A stretch of 50,989 bases of DNA from Erysipelotrichaceae bacterium (GCA_019415435.1 DXZE01000009.1:1-50989); one strand, 5' to 3'; positions 42,861 through 50,989 are shown, counted from the first letter of the stretch. Numbers and translations: made by a program. The notes: generated from the sequence alone by a model not told the origin.

Positions 42861-43034
42861 CTGAGTGAAAACAGACCGGTAGTAAAGTTCTGCCCAAACT
42901 GCGGTGCAAAACTTCCGGTATTACCAGTTCAGGAAAATACAAATGTATTCAGGGTACAGCCTCAGCCTGATGCTGTAAATAAGCAGGAAGTAAAGAAAGA
43001 GGAACCTCAGAACGGTTATATTACCTGGCTATGA
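42861..43034 (+). CDS. Short zinc-ribbon ORF with a possible CTG start
   Basis: A 57-codon frame encodes a zinc ribbon (KFCPNCGAKLPVLPVQE) and a short Gln/Glu/Lys-rich tail, then stops. No in-frame ATG, GTG or TTG precedes the Cys pair. CTG 42861 is well placed after an AGGAAGGAAG ribosome-like site. It may be the surviving N-terminus of a longer zinc-ribbon protein whose start mutated, or a real gene with a CTG start. It overlaps the following frame by 4 nt. Confidence 0.4.
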   Translation: MSENRPVVKFCPNCGAKLPVLPVQENTNVFRVQPQPDAVNKQEVKKEEPQNGYITWL

Positions 43035-43299
43035 ATGGATATAAGCCTGTGCCTGTAGCCTTTGATGAAGGTGCAGCGTATTACTATACCGCAAGAGGCA
43101 CACATCCACGCTGGTCTAACAGAGTCGTCGCATGGAGTCGTCAGTCTTCTTCAGAAGTATTTGATGCAGTACAAGGCAATGATAAGGAAATGCATGTCAT
43201 TCCTGAAGCCGGTCACTTTGACCTGTATGATCTGGCCCCTGTATATCAGAGGCATTTGAATACATCACACCATTCTTTGAAAAGAATCTTCGTAAGTGA
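43031..43299 (+). pseudogene. Decayed alpha/beta hydrolase, C-terminal part
   Basis: Frame from 43031 carries AYYYTARGTHPRWSNR and later PEAGHFDLYDL, matching the C-terminal end of a family of small alpha/beta hydrolases (catalytic His in AGH). After about 43245 the family sequence continues in another frame as EAFEYITPFFEKNLRK and stops at 43299. Between the two motifs a segment normally containing the Asp region seems missing (FDAVQGNDKEM). The nucleophile half is absent. So this is a truncated, frameshifted, internally deleted remnant. Confidence 0.65.
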
Positions 43300-43300
43300 G

Positions 43301-43336
43301 AAAGGACAGGAGGAATATATTTTTCCTGCCTTTTTC
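43301..43336 (+). terminator. Terminator after the hydrolase remnant
   Basis: AAAGGACAGGA pairs with TCCTGCCTTT with one bulged A, then a T-run. It is a leftover of the original transcription unit. Confidence 0.7.
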
Positions 43337-43466
43337 TTTGTATGTAGGAATGACATATACGCTGTTTCGCTGTAAAATAGACATTAAGGTTTGATAATAT
43401 ATTGGAAACGGATAATCACAAAATTGTTCATTTCTGATATAAATAAGGTAGTGGAGATTCAGTATC

Positions 43467-45335
43467 ATGAAGAAGATAGCCTTTCTGACATATGACTGGA
43501 ATAATGAAGTCGTCAGTCAGTTCATAACCGGTACACACCGTTTTGTGGAAGAACATGAAGATGTGTCAGTACATCTTTTTAATGGGCTTGGCAGATATGG
43601 CCTTGAAGAAGCAGATAAAGGTTCTTTAAGAATCTTTGAGCTGCCTGATTTAAAAAATTATGATGCCCTTATTATTGAAGGGAACAGAGCATGGAAACCA
43701 GAATTAAGACAAAAGATAGCAGACCATGGCAAGGCATTGGGAATGCCGGTTGTCTCTATTAATTATCCTTTAAAAGGATGCATGGAAGCGGCTTCTGATA
43801 ACTATGGTTCCATGGCTAAGATCGTAGAACATGTAATCCTGCATCATGGCATTAAGAAGATAGCCTTTGTGACAGGTCTTCTTTCTTCTCCGGAAGCACA
43901 GGCAAGAAGAAAAGCTTTTTATGATGTATGCAGAGAGAACCATGTAACAGATATCATGGAAATAGAAGGTTCCTGGAAAACAGAATCTGGCCGGAATGCT
44001 GTAAAGTTCTTATATGAATCAGACCGTATGCCGCAGGCACTCATCTGTTCCAATGATGATGCGGCATATGGGGCTACAATAGTATTAAGAAAACTGGGCT
44101 ACAGAATACCGCAGGATATTATTGTGACAGGTTTTGATAATATGAGTATTGCCAAGGCATGTGAGCCAAGATTAACTACTGTTACAAGAGATTATCATGG
44201 CATTGCATATGCGGCTTTGGATCTTCTGAATGTACAGTTAAACCAAGGCATTAATTCGGGAACAGTCTATGTTCCAGGACAGCTGGTAGAAGCTTCTTCA
44301 TGCGGATGCGGCAACGAACATTCTGAAGTTCTGGATGTTAAAAAGAATTATCTGCATACAAACAGATATCTGAAACAGTTCTATTGTATGCATGATGCTT
44401 TTGAAATACGTTTAAGCCACGCGGACAGTATCCGTGATATTGCAGATATCATGGAAGAATTAGGCCCCGGCATAGGATGCGGGAATATCTATATGGTTAT
44501 CAATGGCACTTACTATGATAATTACTGCAATGATGAAGAAGTTACACACTATGGCGATACGATGTATCTGATGGGTATTGCGGATGGCAGAAAGCATGAA
44601 ATGGATTCTCATCATATATATAAGAAGTTTTCAAGCGATGAAATATTACCGGAACATTACATTCAGAAAAGCAGAATCTGGCAGATATGTCCATTAATAT
44701 ATGATGAAACTGCCATCGGCTATGTTGTAATGGATGGCTATTATGAAGGCATGGAATTTAATTTTCTGGAGATACTGTTTACATTAATAGACAGTGCTTT
44801 GGATAATGTTCATAAGAAGTATCTGACCCATACCCTGAATGATCAGCTTGCCTCATTATATGTAAGAGATCAGTTAACAGGTTTATATAACCGTTTTGGT
44901 CTGGAAAAGTATGGTGTAGAAGCCTATGAAAAAGCCAGAAAGAATCATGAAGATGTCATGATTACCTTTGTGGATATAGATAATATGAAGAACATCAATG
45001 ACAAGTATGGTCATGATTCTGGTGATGTCGCAATAGAGTTAACCGCTGACAGTATCCGGGATGCAATTGGTGATGGCGATGCTATCGGTATCCGGTATGG
45101 TGGCGATGAGTTTGTGGTTGTCGGTGGTAAGAATATGGCTGCAGCATTACGCAAGAATGTAGACTATATCCGTGAAAACGGTAATCTGCATTTCCCATAT
45201 AATGTCAGTATTGGTGAAAAGATTGTGAAACCGGACGAAGATCTGGATATCCATAAAGCAATCAATCTGGCAGATGACAGTATGTATCTGTGTAAGAAAA
45301 GCAGGAAATCAGCGCAAAAACAAAGAGTTGCGTAA
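43467..45335 (+). CDS. LacI-type sensor domain fused to a GGDEF diguanylate cyclase
   Basis: 622 aa, no signal peptide and no membrane helix. Residues 1-285 look like the ligand-binding core of LacI/GalR regulators or periplasmic sugar-binding proteins (KIAFLTYDWNNEVVSQFITG; IVTGFDNMSIAKACEPRLTT near residue 222) but lack the DNA-binding helix-turn-helix. A Cys-rich SSCGCG near residue 286 precedes a middle domain. The C-terminal cyclase is intact: RDQLTGLYNRFGLEKYG near residue 470, FVDIDNMKNINDKYGHDSGD near residue 505 and YGGDEF near residue 547. The inhibitory RxxD site is absent (GDGDAI). Predicted role: cytoplasmic c-di-GMP synthesis controlled by a small ligand. The liv operon follows but has its own promoter. 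Confidence 0.88.
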   Translation: MKKIAFLTYDWNNEVVSQFITGTHRFVEEHEDVSVHLFNGLGRYGLEEADKGSLRIFELPDLKNYDALIIEGNRAWKPELRQKIADHGKALGMPVVSINYPLKGCMEAASDNYGSMAKIVEHVILHHGIKKIAFVTGLLSSPEAQARRKAFYDVCRENHVTDIMEIEGSWKTESGRNAVKFLYESDRMPQALICSNDDAAYGATIVLRKLGYRIPQDIIVTGFDNMSIAKACEPRLTTVTRDYHGIAYAALDLLNVQLNQGINSGTVYVPGQLVEASSCGCGNEHSEVLDVKKNYLHTNRYLKQFYCMHDAFEIRLSHADSIRDIADIMEELGPGIGCGNIYMVINGTYYDNYCNDEEVTHYGDTMYLMGIADGRKHEMDSHHIYKKFSSDEILPEHYIQKSRIWQICPLIYDETAIGYVVMDGYYEGMEFNFLEILFTLIDSALDNVHKKYLTHTLNDQLASLYVRDQLTGLYNRFGLEKYGVEAYEKARKNHEDVMITFVDIDNMKNINDKYGHDSGDVAIELTADSIRDAIGDGDAIGIRYGGDEFVVVGGKNMAAALRKNVDYIRENGNLHFPYNVSIGEKIVKPDEDLDIHKAINLADDSMYLCKKSRKSAQKQRVA

Positions 45336-45406
45336 TTATACATGAAAATATTTTCATAAAATTACAATAATTTACAGAAAATAGTGAAAGAATTGTGTAA
45401 AAATGA

Positions 45407-45435
45407 TTGCACACTTATGACTGCATGCCTATAAT
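45407..45435 (+). promoter_or_regulatory. Sigma-A promoter of the liv operon
   Basis: TTGCAC (45407-45412), 17-bp spacer, consensus TATAAT (45430-45435). Start near 45442, about 30 nt before the livJ ATG. Confidence 0.8.
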
Positions 45436-45472
45436 CTCATTATCTTCAAAAGATAAAGAGAGGGAAAAACGT

Positions 45473-46669
45473 ATGAAAGTTACAAAGTTTATGAAAGGCG
45501 GCATGGCAGCAGTCATGGCCATGACATTGGCCGCATGCAGCAGCGGCAGTAATGGAGGAGACTCAGGCTCCACAGCTTCTGGTGCACTGAAGATTGGTGG
45601 TTCCGGACCATTGTCCGGTGACGCAGCAGTTTATGGTACAGCAGTAAAGAATGGTGCCTCCCTGGCTATTAAAGAAATTAATGCAAGTGATGATTATACG
45701 GTAAAGTTCTCTGATCTGGATTTCCAGGATGATGAAGCAGATACCGAAAAAGCCGTTACAGCCTTCAACCAGCTGCTGAGTGATGGTATTCAGGTATCTA
45801 TTGGTACAACAACATCCGGTTCTGGTCAGGCTGTTTCCCAGCTATATAAAGATAACGACATCTTCGCAATTACACCTTCAGGATCTTCTCCAGCTATCAT
45901 CTATCAGGATGCTGAGAATGAGAAAGATCCATATGGAAATGTCTTCCAGATGTGCTTCACAGATCCTAACCAGGGAACTGCTTCCGCAGACTATATCTCT
46001 GAACATAAATTAGGATCCAAGATTGCTATTATCTACAGAAATGATGATAACTATTCATCAGGTATCTATAAGACATTCATGAATGAAGCTGAAAAGAAGA
46101 AGCTGAATGTTGTATATGAAGGTACATTCCAGGATGGCGCAACAGACTATTCTGTACAGGTTAAGGCAGCCAAGGATGCTGGCGCAGACCTCGTCTTCCT
46201 TCCTATCTATTATCAGCCAGCTTATCAGATCCTGACAGAAGCAAAGAAACAGGATTACGCTCCTACATTCTTCGGATGCGATGGTATGGATGGTATCTTA
46301 ACGATGAAAGGTGTTGATCCGGCAGATGTTGAAGGACTCTATATGTTAACTCCATATTCTGCAGATTCTACAGATGAAAAGTCTGCAGCCTTCACAAAGG
46401 CTTATAAGGATGAATATGGTGAGACTCCTAACCAGTTCGCAGCTGATGCATACGATGCAGTATATGCAATTGCACAGGCATGTGATGAAGGCAAGGTAAC
46501 AGCTGATATGGCTACTTCCGATATCACAGCTACTCTGGTTAAGGAATTCACTTCCATGACATTCAGTGGTGTTACAGGTTCCAACGTTACATGGAACAAG
46601 AATGGTGAAGTTACAAAGGATCCAAGAGCTATCGTCATCAAAGATGGCAAGTATGTCAGTGCTGAGTAA
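45473..46669 (+). CDS. livJ: Branched-chain amino-acid ABC transporter, substrate-binding lipoprotein
   Basis: 398-aa extracellular binding protein of the Leu/Ile/Val family. The signal peptide ends in lipobox LAAC followed by a Ser/Gly linker. The mature domain begins with LKIGGSGPLSGDAAVYGTAV and has the family DLDFQDDEADTEKAVTAFNQ motif near residue 80 and FFGCDGMDGIL near residue 267. The frame is open from 45407, but ATG 45473 follows GAGAGGGA and begins with a proper signal peptide. A hairpin follows before livH and may keep binding protein in excess of permease. Confidence 0.93.
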   Translation: MKVTKFMKGGMAAVMAMTLAACSSGSNGGDSGSTASGALKIGGSGPLSGDAAVYGTAVKNGASLAIKEINASDDYTVKFSDLDFQDDEADTEKAVTAFNQLLSDGIQVSIGTTTSGSGQAVSQLYKDNDIFAITPSGSSPAIIYQDAENEKDPYGNVFQMCFTDPNQGTASADYISEHKLGSKIAIIYRNDDNYSSGIYKTFMNEAEKKKLNVVYEGTFQDGATDYSVQVKAAKDAGADLVFLPIYYQPAYQILTEAKKQDYAPTFFGCDGMDGILTMKGVDPADVEGLYMLTPYSADSTDEKSAAFTKAYKDEYGETPNQFAADAYDAVYAIAQACDEGKVTADMATSDITATLVKEFTSMTFSGVTGSNVTWNKNGEVTKDPRAIVIKDGKYVSAE

Positions 46670-46694
46670 CTCTGATTTGATCTGAATCGTAAAA

Positions 46695-46737
46695 AAAGGT
46701 TGCCAATTTACCACGGTAGTTGGTAACCTTTCTTGCT
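46695..46737 (+). terminator. Attenuator-type hairpin between livJ and livH
   Basis: AAAGGTTGCCAA (46695-46706) pairs with TTGGTAACCTTT (46720-46731) with one wobble, followed by a weak T-run (CTTGCTTATT). Partial termination would reduce permease relative to binding protein. Confidence 0.65.
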
Positions 46738-46771
46738 TATTCGTGTATAGTTTTAAGAAGGAGGTTGAACT

Positions 46772-47647
46772 ATGTCCTTTCTGTCAAATCTGATCAGCGG
46801 ACTTGGTCTTGGCAGTGTATATGCCATCATAGCCCTTGGCTATTCAATGGTTTATGGTATTGCCAAAATGCTGAACTTCGCACATGGTGACATTATCATG
46901 ATTGGTGCTTATGTAGCATATTTCTGCTTAAGTTCTTTTCATATGTCATTATTACCTACTGTTTTAATTACAGTTCTGGCAACAACAGTACTTGGTGTTC
47001 TGATTGAAAGACTTGCCTACAAGCCTTTACGTCAGGCATCCTCTTTGTCTGTATTGATTACTGCTATCGGTGTTTCTTACTTCTTACAGAATGCCGCCAT
47101 GCTGTTATGGGGATCTGATACAAAGATCTTCCCGACAATCATCGGAAACAAAGGCCTGCATTTAGGCGGTCTTACAATTTCATGGATTACATTGATTACT
47201 ATCGCTACCTGCGTTGTGATTATCCTTGTCTTATCCTGGTTTATCAATAACACTTCTACTGGCAGAGCCATGCGTGCCTGCTCAGAAGATAAAGGTGCTG
47301 CTACCTTAATGGGTATCAATGTAAACAGAATTATTTCCATTACATTCGCAATTGGTTCCGGCCTGGCTGCGTTTGCGTCTATTCTGCTTTGTGCGACATA
47401 TCCATCTGTTTATCCGACGCTTGGTTCTATGCCTGGTATCAAGGCATTTACAGCTGCTGTGCTTGGCGGCATTGGTTCTATTCCTGGTGCATTCCTTGGC
47501 GGTCTGTTATTAGGCGTGATTGAGATTCTTGGCCGTGCCTATATTTCTTCCCAGTTATCTGACGCAATCGTATTTGCAGTATTGATTGTTATTCTTCTGA
47601 TCAAGCCTACCGGATTACTTGGTAAGAAAGTAAATGAGAAAGTCTGA
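46772..47647 (+). CDS. livH: Branched-chain amino-acid ABC transporter, permease LivH
   Basis: 291-aa inner-membrane permease with about eight hydrophobic helices. Family motifs are SMVYGIAKMLNFAHGDIIMI near residues 25-45 and, in the cytoplasmic loop, GRAMRACSEDKGAATLMGIN near residues 168-187. GGIGSIPGAFLGGLLLGVIE lies near residue 232. GAAGGAGG precedes the ATG. It pairs with livM 11 nt downstream. Confidence 0.94.
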   Translation: MSFLSNLISGLGLGSVYAIIALGYSMVYGIAKMLNFAHGDIIMIGAYVAYFCLSSFHMSLLPTVLITVLATTVLGVLIERLAYKPLRQASSLSVLITAIGVSYFLQNAAMLLWGSDTKIFPTIIGNKGLHLGGLTISWITLITIATCVVIILVLSWFINNTSTGRAMRACSEDKGAATLMGINVNRIISITFAIGSGLAAFASILLCATYPSVYPTLGSMPGIKAFTAAVLGGIGSIPGAFLGGLLLGVIEILGRAYISSQLSDAIVFAVLIVILLIKPTGLLGKKVNEKV

Positions 47648-47658
47648 GGTATGTGTGT

Positions 47659-48720
47659 ATGAAGAAATTATTTTCAAATAAATACAGATCCCGTACAATC
47701 TCTTTTCTGGGTGTGATTATTGCGTATGCGGTATTACAGACAATGGCAGCGACGCATTCTATCAATGCCATGCTTATATCTCTGTTTGTACCGGCATGTG
47801 CATATATTATTGCGGCTATAGGTCTGAACCTGAATGTGGGTGTATCTGGTGAATTGAACCTTGGTCAGGCTGGCTTTATGTCTATCGGTGCTTTCTCCGG
47901 TATTATCCTGGTTGGTGTTATCAAAAATTCTGTAACATCACCAGTATTACAGTTAATCATTGCGGTTATCTTTGGAGCTTTAGCAGCTGCGTTATTTGGA
48001 TTCCTGATTGGTATTCCGGTATTAAAGTTACAGGGTGACTATCTGGCGATTGTAACCCTGGCCTTTGGTCAGATTATCATGGGTATCTTAAATAACCTCT
48101 ATGTCGGTTATGATACAGATGGTCTGCATTTCTCATTTATAGACAATACATTGAAACTAAAGGATGGCGGAAAGTTACTTCTTTCCGGTCCTATGGGAGC
48201 TACAGGTGTAACCCGTATTTCTACATTTACCATAGGAATCATCATGGTTATCCTTGCATTGATTATTGTTTATAACCTGATGTATTCCAAGAGTGGCAGA
48301 GCGATCATGGCTGCCCGTGATAACCGTATTGCGGCAGAGTCTGTTGGTATCAATATCTCCCGTACAAAGATGTTAGCCTTTGTTGTATCTGCTTCTCTGG
48401 CAGGTGCAGCTGGTGCATTATATGGTCTGAACTATGCGTCTGTCGCAGCATCCAAGTTTGATTTCAATACTTCTATTCTGATCCTTGTCTATGTCGTACT
48501 TGGCGGCCTTGGCAATATGAATGGAACACTTGTCGCAACAACATTGCTTGTTGTATTGCCTGAAATGTTAAGATTCCTGTCTTCTTACAGAATGCTGATA
48601 TATGCAGTGGTATTGATTGTCATGATGATCGTTACCAACAATGAGAAGGTAAAGACATGGCTGGAAGGCAGAAAACGCAAGAAGTCTGTGTCTGAGAAGG
48701 GAGTTGAGAACAATGGCTGA
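47659..48720 (+). CDS. livM: Branched-chain amino-acid ABC transporter, permease LivM
   Basis: 353-aa second permease. NLNVGVSGELNLGQAGFMSI near residues 58-77 and SGRAIMAARDNRIAAESVGI near residues 213-232 are LivM hallmarks; about ten hydrophobic segments. The frame is open from GTG 47653; ATG 47659 is chosen with GAGGT upstream. The C-terminal tail is basic. It overlaps livG by 8 nt (ATGGCTGA), the same overlap type seen in the other transporter operon. Confidence 0.94.
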   Translation: MKKLFSNKYRSRTISFLGVIIAYAVLQTMAATHSINAMLISLFVPACAYIIAAIGLNLNVGVSGELNLGQAGFMSIGAFSGIILVGVIKNSVTSPVLQLIIAVIFGALAAALFGFLIGIPVLKLQGDYLAIVTLAFGQIIMGILNNLYVGYDTDGLHFSFIDNTLKLKDGGKLLLSGPMGATGVTRISTFTIGIIMVILALIIVYNLMYSKSGRAIMAARDNRIAAESVGINISRTKMLAFVVSASLAGAAGALYGLNYASVAASKFDFNTSILILVYVVLGGLGNMNGTLVATTLLVVLPEMLRFLSSYRMLIYAVVLIVMMIVTNNEKVKTWLEGRKRKKSVSEKGVENNG

Positions 48721-49483
48721 TAATAATGTTGTTCTTGAAGTAAGAGGTCTTGGCATTGACTTTGGTGGTTTGACAGCAGTTAATGATCTGGACTTAACCG
48801 TTCATAAGAATGAGATCTATGGCTTGATTGGTCCTAATGGTGCTGGAAAGACAACGGTATTCAATATGCTTACAAAGGTATACCAGCCTACCCGTGGAAC
48901 TATCCACGTAGATGGTCAGGACTTTGCCAAACTGAATACGGTAGAAGCCAATAAGGCAGGTATAGCCAGAACCTTCCAGAATATCCGTCTGTTCTCTAAT
49001 CTTTCAGTATTGGATAACGTTAAGATCGGTATGCATAACAATATTGACTATGGTTTATTTACTTCCATTCTGCGTCTTCCTAAGTTTGGTAAGGAAGAAA
49101 GAAAGGCAGATGAGAAGGCAATGGAATTATTGAAGATCTTTGAGCTGGATCAGGATGCAGACCTGATTGCGGGTAATCTGCCTTATGGTGAACAGAGACG
49201 TCTTGAGATCGCAAGAGCACTTGCGACCAAACCAAAGCTTCTGCTTCTGGATGAACCGGCAGCTGGTATGAACCCGCAGGAAACTGAAGACCTGATGCGT
49301 ATGATCCGTATTGTCAGAGATCACTTCCATATTGCGATTCTTCTGATTGAACATGATATGAAGCTTGTCATGGGTATCTGTGACCGTATTACTGTATTGA
49401 ACTATGGTCAGCTTCTGGCCGAAGGCAAGCCGGAAGAAATCCGTAATAACAAAGAAGTTATCAAGGCTTATATTGGTGATTAA
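48713..49483 (+). CDS. livG: Branched-chain amino-acid ABC transporter, ATPase LivG
   Basis: 256-aa ATP-binding protein. Walker A GPNGAGKTTVFN near residue 40, Q-loop ARTFQNIRLFSNLSV near residue 90, signature LPYGEQRRLEIARALA near residue 157, Walker B LLLLDEPAAGMNPQE near residue 178 and H-loop LLIEHDMKLVMGI near residue 213. The altered signature PYGEQ is normal for LivG. ATG 48713 was chosen over TTG 48704 because AAGGGAG (48697-48703) is well spaced. Confidence 0.95.
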   Translation: MADNNVVLEVRGLGIDFGGLTAVNDLDLTVHKNEIYGLIGPNGAGKTTVFNMLTKVYQPTRGTIHVDGQDFAKLNTVEANKAGIARTFQNIRLFSNLSVLDNVKIGMHNNIDYGLFTSILRLPKFGKEERKADEKAMELLKIFELDQDADLIAGNLPYGEQRRLEIARALATKPKLLLLDEPAAGMNPQETEDLMRMIRIVRDHFHIAILLIEHDMKLVMGICDRITVLNYGQLLAEGKPEEIRNNKEVIKAYIGD

Positions 49484-49496
49484 GGAGGTTTAGAGA

Positions 49497-50201
49497 ATGC
49501 TGAAAGTTAAAGATCTGGTTGTCCGCTATGGCATGATCGAAGCAATCAAAGGAATCTCCTTTGAAGTCAATGATGGTGAGATAGTAACACTGATTGGAGC
49601 CAATGGTGCTGGTAAAACAACAACCATGCATGCAATATCAGGATTGTTAAAACCAGCCTTTGGTTCCATCATGTTAAATGATATTGATCTGATCAAGACG
49701 CCTTCCTATAAGATTGTTTCTTTAGGATTAGCGCAGGTACCGGAAGGAAGAAGAGTATTTGCGGAACAGACTGTTGAAGAAAATCTGATCTTAGGTGCTT
49801 ATTCCCGTAAGAATAAGGACGGCATCCGCAAGGATCTGGATCATGTCTATGAATTATTCCCTCGTTTGAAAGAAAGAATGAAACAGCCTGCCGGTACATT
49901 ATCAGGCGGTGAACAGCAGATGCTGGCAATGGGCCGTGCATTGATGTCAAAGCCAAAGATCATGTTGCTGGATGAACCATCCATGGGCTTGTCTCCATTA
50001 CTTGTTAAGGAAATATTCCGTATTATTGAAGATATCAATAAAGAAGGTACAACTGTGCTGCTTGTTGAACAGAATGCAAAGATGGCATTAAGTATAGCTG
50101 ATCGTGCATATGTTCTGGAAACTGGTAAAATAACTATGGAAGGTACAGGTACGGAGCTGGCTAACGATGAAAGAGTCAGAAAGGCATACCTGGGAGGATA
50201 A
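49497..50201 (+). CDS. livF: Branched-chain amino-acid ABC transporter, ATPase LivF
   Basis: 234-aa second ATPase forming the LivGF heterodimer. Walker A GANGAGKTTTMHA near residue 35, LGLAQVPEGRRVFAEQTVEE near residue 78 (LivF-specific), signature LSGGEQQMLAMGRALM near residue 137, Walker B IMLLDEPSMGLSPLL near residue 158 and H-loop position Gln (LLVEQNAKMAL), normal for LivF. AAGGAGG precedes the ATG. Confidence 0.96.
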   Translation: MLKVKDLVVRYGMIEAIKGISFEVNDGEIVTLIGANGAGKTTTMHAISGLLKPAFGSIMLNDIDLIKTPSYKIVSLGLAQVPEGRRVFAEQTVEENLILGAYSRKNKDGIRKDLDHVYELFPRLKERMKQPAGTLSGGEQQMLAMGRALMSKPKIMLLDEPSMGLSPLLVKEIFRIIEDINKEGTTVLLVEQNAKMALSIADRAYVLETGKITMEGTGTELANDERVRKAYLGG

Positions 50202-50206
50202 TCATT

Positions 50207-50905
50207 ATGTATGTAAAAGATCATATGACCAAAAATCCTGTAACTGTTACACCGGAAACTTCGGTCTCTAAGGCACTGGAATTAATGTCAAAGGGAAAGT
50301 TCCACAGATTACCGGTTGTGGATAACAGCGGCAGATTACAGGGACTTATCACAGAGGGTGTTGTCACCGAACAGTCTGGAAAGAATAATACTTCTCTTTC
50401 CATCTATGAACTGAATTATCTGTTATCACGTACAAAGGTGAAGGATATTATGATTACCGATGTTGTGACAATTACAGAAGATCCATTCGTCGAAGAAGCT
50501 GCCGAAAAGATGCTGGAGAATGGCATCAGTGTACTGCCTGTTGTTGATGCAGAAAACAAGGTTATCGGTATCATTACCGAAAAGGATATCTTTGCGACAT
50601 TTGTTGACCTGCTTGGCTTAAAGAAACAGGGAACCAAGTTTGTTATCCGTATGGAAGACAAACCGGGACTTCTCGCAAAGGCTGCCAGGTTATTGGCTGA
50701 CAATGACGCAAATGTAGAAGCACTTGGTGTTTATCACAACACGGATAATGAAAGACCGGCTGAGTTCTTTGTTAAGGCTACTGGTGAGATCGCTGTAGAA
50801 AAGATGACAAAGATCTTAAAGGAAAATGGTCTGGATGTTGTGAATGTCGTACAGACAACAACAGAGGGAAAACACGTTTACTTTAATCCCGGAACTATAG
50901 CTTAA
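50207..50905 (+). CDS. CBS-CBS-ACT sensor protein (AcuB-like)
   Basis: 232 aa. Two tandem CBS domains (residues 1-60, VKDHMTKNPVTVTPETSVSK; residues 75-135, VKDIMITDVVTITEDPFVEE) bind adenine nucleotides in related proteins. A C-terminal ACT-like domain follows (residues 145-215, RMEDKPGLLAKAARLLADND), a fold that often binds amino acids. It is 5 nt after livF and ends in the operon terminator. The combination suggests a cytoplasmic gauge of energy and amino-acid level controlling Liv uptake; this is inference. Confidence 0.85.
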   Translation: MYVKDHMTKNPVTVTPETSVSKALELMSKGKFHRLPVVDNSGRLQGLITEGVVTEQSGKNNTSLSIYELNYLLSRTKVKDIMITDVVTITEDPFVEEAAEKMLENGISVLPVVDAENKVIGIITEKDIFATFVDLLGLKKQGTKFVIRMEDKPGLLAKAARLLADNDANVEALGVYHNTDNERPAEFFVKATGEIAVEKMTKILKENGLDVVNVVQTTTEGKHVYFNPGTIA

Positions 50906-50915
50906 GTATGATGAA

Positions 50916-50938
50916 AGTCTCCTCACGGAGACTTTTTT
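50916..50938 (+). terminator. Terminator of the liv operon
   Basis: Perfect 7-bp stem AGTCTCC (50916-50922) with GGAGACT (50927-50933), TCAC loop, then six T. Confidence 0.9.
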
Positions 50939-50940
50939 AA

Positions 50941-50989
50941 CACGCCGTGAGCAAGAAATCCCCCACCTCTACAGGTGGTGGGATGAATT
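50941..50989. mobile_element. IS200/IS605-like end or omega-RNA-type hairpin, cut by window end
   Basis: CCACCT (50964-50969) pairs with AGGTGG (50974-50979), extended by TCCC/TGGGA with a bulge. The GCCGTGAGCAAGAAATCCC lead-in and GGGATGAATT exit resemble the end hairpin region of IS605-family tnpB elements, which in right-end orientation is also the 3' part of the guide RNA. The gene itself would lie beyond the window or is absent. Identification is by resemblance. Confidence 0.45.

Noticed and set aside
1..50989. CRISPR arrays, prophage or integrative element
   Set aside because: No regularly spaced direct repeats, integrase, phage structural or conjugation genes were seen.

Overview
The window reads as chromosomal DNA of a low-GC Firmicute, most plausibly an Erysipelotrichia/Bacilli-type gut or oral bacterium. 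Pointers are an RNA polymerase delta subunit (rpoE) next to class II aldolase and murA, DarA, DUF951, DUF1934, a T-box leader, a CcpA-type cre site, strong AGGAGG ribosome sites and the standard code with TGA as stop. This placement is inferred from gene content; no rRNA gene is present to confirm it.

Layout: 1-2.6 kb, lactose/cellobiose-type PTS IIB and IIA plus a split transketolase. 2.6-4.4 kb, a nuclease/transposase remnant and an acidic protein of unknown function. 4.5-8.1 kb, a heterodimeric ABC exporter. 8.2-11.8 kb, an IS200/IS605-like solo hairpin, a PHP phosphatase and a Zn/Cd/Pb P-type ATPase with three metal-binding domains and a palindromic operator. 12.1-16.5 kb, a secreted CHAP hydrolase divergent from dtd-folD-DUF951-ychF, then darA. 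16.6-20.2 kb (minus strand), a T-box-controlled amino-acid ABC transporter followed by an aminotransferase. 20.3-24.1 kb, a GNAT enzyme, a CCA/poly(A) polymerase family enzyme, ispF, an HD phosphohydrolase and DUF1934. 24.2-29.5 kb, rpoE, fba, murA, a GH25 cell-wall hydrolase and rpmE. 29.5-33.8 kb, two tandem DUF4012 membrane proteins, each with its own promoter, palindrome and terminator. 33.8-38.3 kb, the primary sigma factor and a convergent SWIM-SNF2 helicase. 38.3-41.2 kb, an AmmeMemoRadiSam operon ending in a TrmR-like methyltransferase. 41.2-43.4 kb, an orphan structured RNA, tRNA-Asn, an iron alcohol dehydrogenase and decayed gene fragments. 43.5-50.9 kb, a cytoplasmic LacI-like/GGDEF protein and a complete branched-chain amino-acid (Liv) transporter operon ending in a CBS-ACT protein. 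The window ends in an IS200/IS605-like hairpin.

Themes: translational coupling is heavy, with repeated 8-nt start/stop overlaps in several operons. Some promoters place the -10 box so close to the ATG that transcripts would be leaderless or nearly so. Nutrient sensing recurs: a T-box, a cre-like site, a CBS-ACT sensor and a sugar-binding-type diguanylate cyclase.

The less-described items most worth a second look are the AmmeMemoRadiSam-TrmR operon, the LacI-like/GGDEF protein without a DNA-binding domain, the duplicated DUF4012 units and the orphan RNA at 41229-41318. All functional names come from motif recognition by eye; no database search was possible.
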